A DNA stretch of 7,507 bases from Chthoniobacterales bacterium. GTDB lineage: Bacteria; Verrucomicrobiota; Verrucomicrobiia; Chthoniobacterales; UBA10450. The stretch covers positions 1 through 7,507 of the forward strand of contig JACCXL010000056.1 in the NCBI GenBank assembly GCA_013697015.1, read 5' to 3'. Positions 6,262 through 7,507 of this stretch are shown piece by piece. A program made the translations under genes and the position numbers. Position 1 is the stretch's first letter, and every line of letters starts with the position of its first letter. Under the pieces are notes generated by a model. It made no database searches and had not been told where the DNA came from. It worked only from the letters and a program-made list of their open reading frames with translations.

Positions 6262-7422
6262 ATGCTACGGTGCGGCGCGATGCGATGCGATCCCGGCCAA
6301 TTGCAAGACCGGCTCGAGCCGCTCTTTCGCGATAATTTCAAGAGTTTCGGAGAGCTCGGAGCGGCCGTCTCGATCTGGCAACATGGCCAGCCCCTCCTCG
6401 ATCTTCAGGGTGGATTTCGCGATGCTCAGCGTGAAATTCCTTGGACCGCGGACACTCTGGTTCTTTTCTGGTCGGCGACAAAGGGCCTCGGTGCGGCCTG
6501 TCTGCTGCATGTCTTGCAGCGCGAAAATATTACCCTGACGAGCCGAGTAGCTGAATTCTGGCCCTCTTTCGCGCAGGCCGGCAAAGGGGAAATCAGTCTT
6601 GCGCAGTTGTTGTCGCACCAGGCGGGCCTGCCGGCGCTCGATGCATCCGCGGACGTGCTCGATTACGGCGCGGTGATTTGTGCGCTCGAAAAACAAGCGC
6701 CCCTTTGGCCGCCCGGAACGGTCCACGGCTACCACGCTCGCACCTTCGGGTTTCTGCTCGACGAACTCGTTAGGCGCATCGCTGGAACGCCGATCAGCGA
6801 CTATTGGCGCACAGTTTTTGGGGAGCCGCTCGCGCTGGATATCTGGATTGGGCTTCCGGCGTCGCTCAACGAACGCGTCGCCACCATCTATGCCGCGAAA
6901 GCCGGCAAACCTCCCGCGCCGGAGGCTTTTTATCGTGATCTCGCGACACCGGGAACCTTGCCACGCCGAGCTTTCACGTCACCGCACGGATTGCACGTGG
7001 TCAGCGCGATAAACAAGCCGGAGAATCGCGCCGCTTCCATCGTCTCGTTCGGTGGCATCGGCAGCGCCCGCGCGTTGGCGAAGTTTTACGCGATGTTGGC
7101 GAATGGCGGCGAATTGGAAGGCCGCCGGTTTTTCGAACCGCGGACCATGCAGTTGATGACGACGACGCTCGCGGCCGGCATTGATCGCGTCTTCGGAATT
7201 CCGACCGCTTTCTCCGCCGGTTTCATGAAAGATGCGCCGGAAGCCGGGCGCAATATTTTTGGTCCTTCACTCCTCGCCTTTGGTCATCCTGGCGCCGGCG
7301 GGAGCCATGCCTTCGCCGATCCCGAGAACAAGATCGCGTTCGCCTACGCGATGAACCAAATGGAGCAGTCGCTCTTGCCGAACGAGAAGTCGCTACGGCT
7401 GGTTCGAGAGATTTATAGGTAG
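6262..7422 (+). CDS. Serine hydrolase, beta-lactamase/esterase (EstB-like) fold
   Basis: This encodes a 386-residue member of the class C beta-lactamase-related family (COG1680). The nucleophile motif SATK puts the catalytic Ser71 and Lys74 at the expected site. The second motif, where class C enzymes have YxN, reads GYHARTFG with Tyr157. The third is GHPGAGGS at 341-348, in the place of the KTG box. Members of this branch are mostly esterases or peptidases of unknown substrate, and the altered second and third motifs make resistance to beta-lactam drugs unlikely. LLSHQAGLPAL (116-126) is a further family signature. No signal peptide is visible, so a cytoplasmic location is likely. Start: ATG 6262 is the first candidate, but ATG 6280 (MRCDPGQLQDRLEPLF) is at least as plausible because the first six residues look non-native; neither has a ribosome site. 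It lies 44 bp after the TPR gene. Confidence 0.92.
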   Translation: MLRCGAMRCDPGQLQDRLEPLFRDNFKSFGELGAAVSIWQHGQPLLDLQGGFRDAQREIPWTADTLVLFWSATKGLGAACLLHVLQRENITLTSRVAEFWPSFAQAGKGEISLAQLLSHQAGLPALDASADVLDYGAVICALEKQAPLWPPGTVHGYHARTFGFLLDELVRRIAGTPISDYWRTVFGEPLALDIWIGLPASLNERVATIYAAKAGKPPAPEAFYRDLATPGTLPRRAFTSPHGLHVVSAINKPENRAASIVSFGGIGSARALAKFYAMLANGGELEGRRFFEPRTMQLMTTTLAAGIDRVFGIPTAFSAGFMKDAPEAGRNIFGPSLLAFGHPGAGGSHAFADPENKIAFAYAMNQMEQSLLPNEKSLRLVREIYR

Positions 7423-7507
7423 CGTGAAAAGCCGCGTGCCTCCGTTTTAGCTGCTCCACCGTGCCCGTTCCGTCGGCGATTGTCCGCTCTGCATACGGCG
7501 CGCCTGG
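7423..7507. other. 3' end of window, no assignable gene
   Basis: The 85 bp after the serine hydrolase stop contain no convincing hairpin terminator or RNA gene. On the minus strand one frame is open from the edge to a stop at 7447-7449 (19 codons, ending ARWSS) with high GC at third positions. It could be the tail of a convergent gene whose body lies outside the window, but it is too short to recognise. Confidence 0.2.

Noticed and set aside
7223..7459. A 78-codon minus-strand frame at the right end
   Set aside because: It overlaps the last 200 bases of the serine hydrolase on the opposite strand and is rich in arginine and serine like other shadows.
1..7507. Search for mobile elements, CRISPR, tRNA or toxin-antitoxin genes
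   Set aside because: No repeated spacer array, transposase motif, terminal repeats, tRNA-like cloverleaf or paired small genes were found by reading both strands.

Overview
This is a GC-rich (roughly 60%) bacterial chromosomal window holding eight genes: seven complete and one cut by the left edge. No rRNA, tRNA, CRISPR array, insertion sequence or phage gene is visible. The gene families and the scarcity of Shine-Dalgarno sites suggest a soil bacterium, possibly a Verrucomicrobiota (Chthoniobacter/Udaeobacter-like) relative. That guess rests on remembered resemblance of the small TPR protein and the flavin-nucleotide-binding protein, and is not proven here.

Left block, minus strand (1-1946): an apparent operon reading right to left. 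It encodes a short-chain dehydrogenase/reductase (SDR), then an HtrA-like trypsin-fold serine protease with one PDZ domain whose likely start overlaps the SDR stop, then the first 49 codons of a PNP-oxidase-like flavin-nucleotide-binding protein that runs off the left edge. An Rrf2-family regulator (1996-2403, plus strand) diverges from the SDR gene. The 49-bp AT-rich gap between them carries a perfect 19-bp inverted repeat, a good operator candidate. The simplest reading is a regulator controlling its own gene and a small redox or stress operon.

Middle block: a major facilitator superfamily transporter (2479-3693, minus) is convergent with the Rrf2 gene and divergent from an M3-family oligoendopeptidase F (3801-5603, plus). 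A GC-rich hairpin followed by five T's ends the peptidase unit at about 5691-5733.

Right block, plus strand: a small TPR-type helical repeat protein (5750-6217), then 44 bp later a serine beta-lactamase-fold hydrolase or esterase (6262-7422). The last 85 bp hold no assignable gene.

The window reads as ordinary housekeeping and accessory metabolism. I see no evidence of a radically new system. The most interesting points are the Rrf2/SDR operator, the operon pairing redox enzymes with a protease that lacks a visible signal peptide, and several starts with little or no leader.
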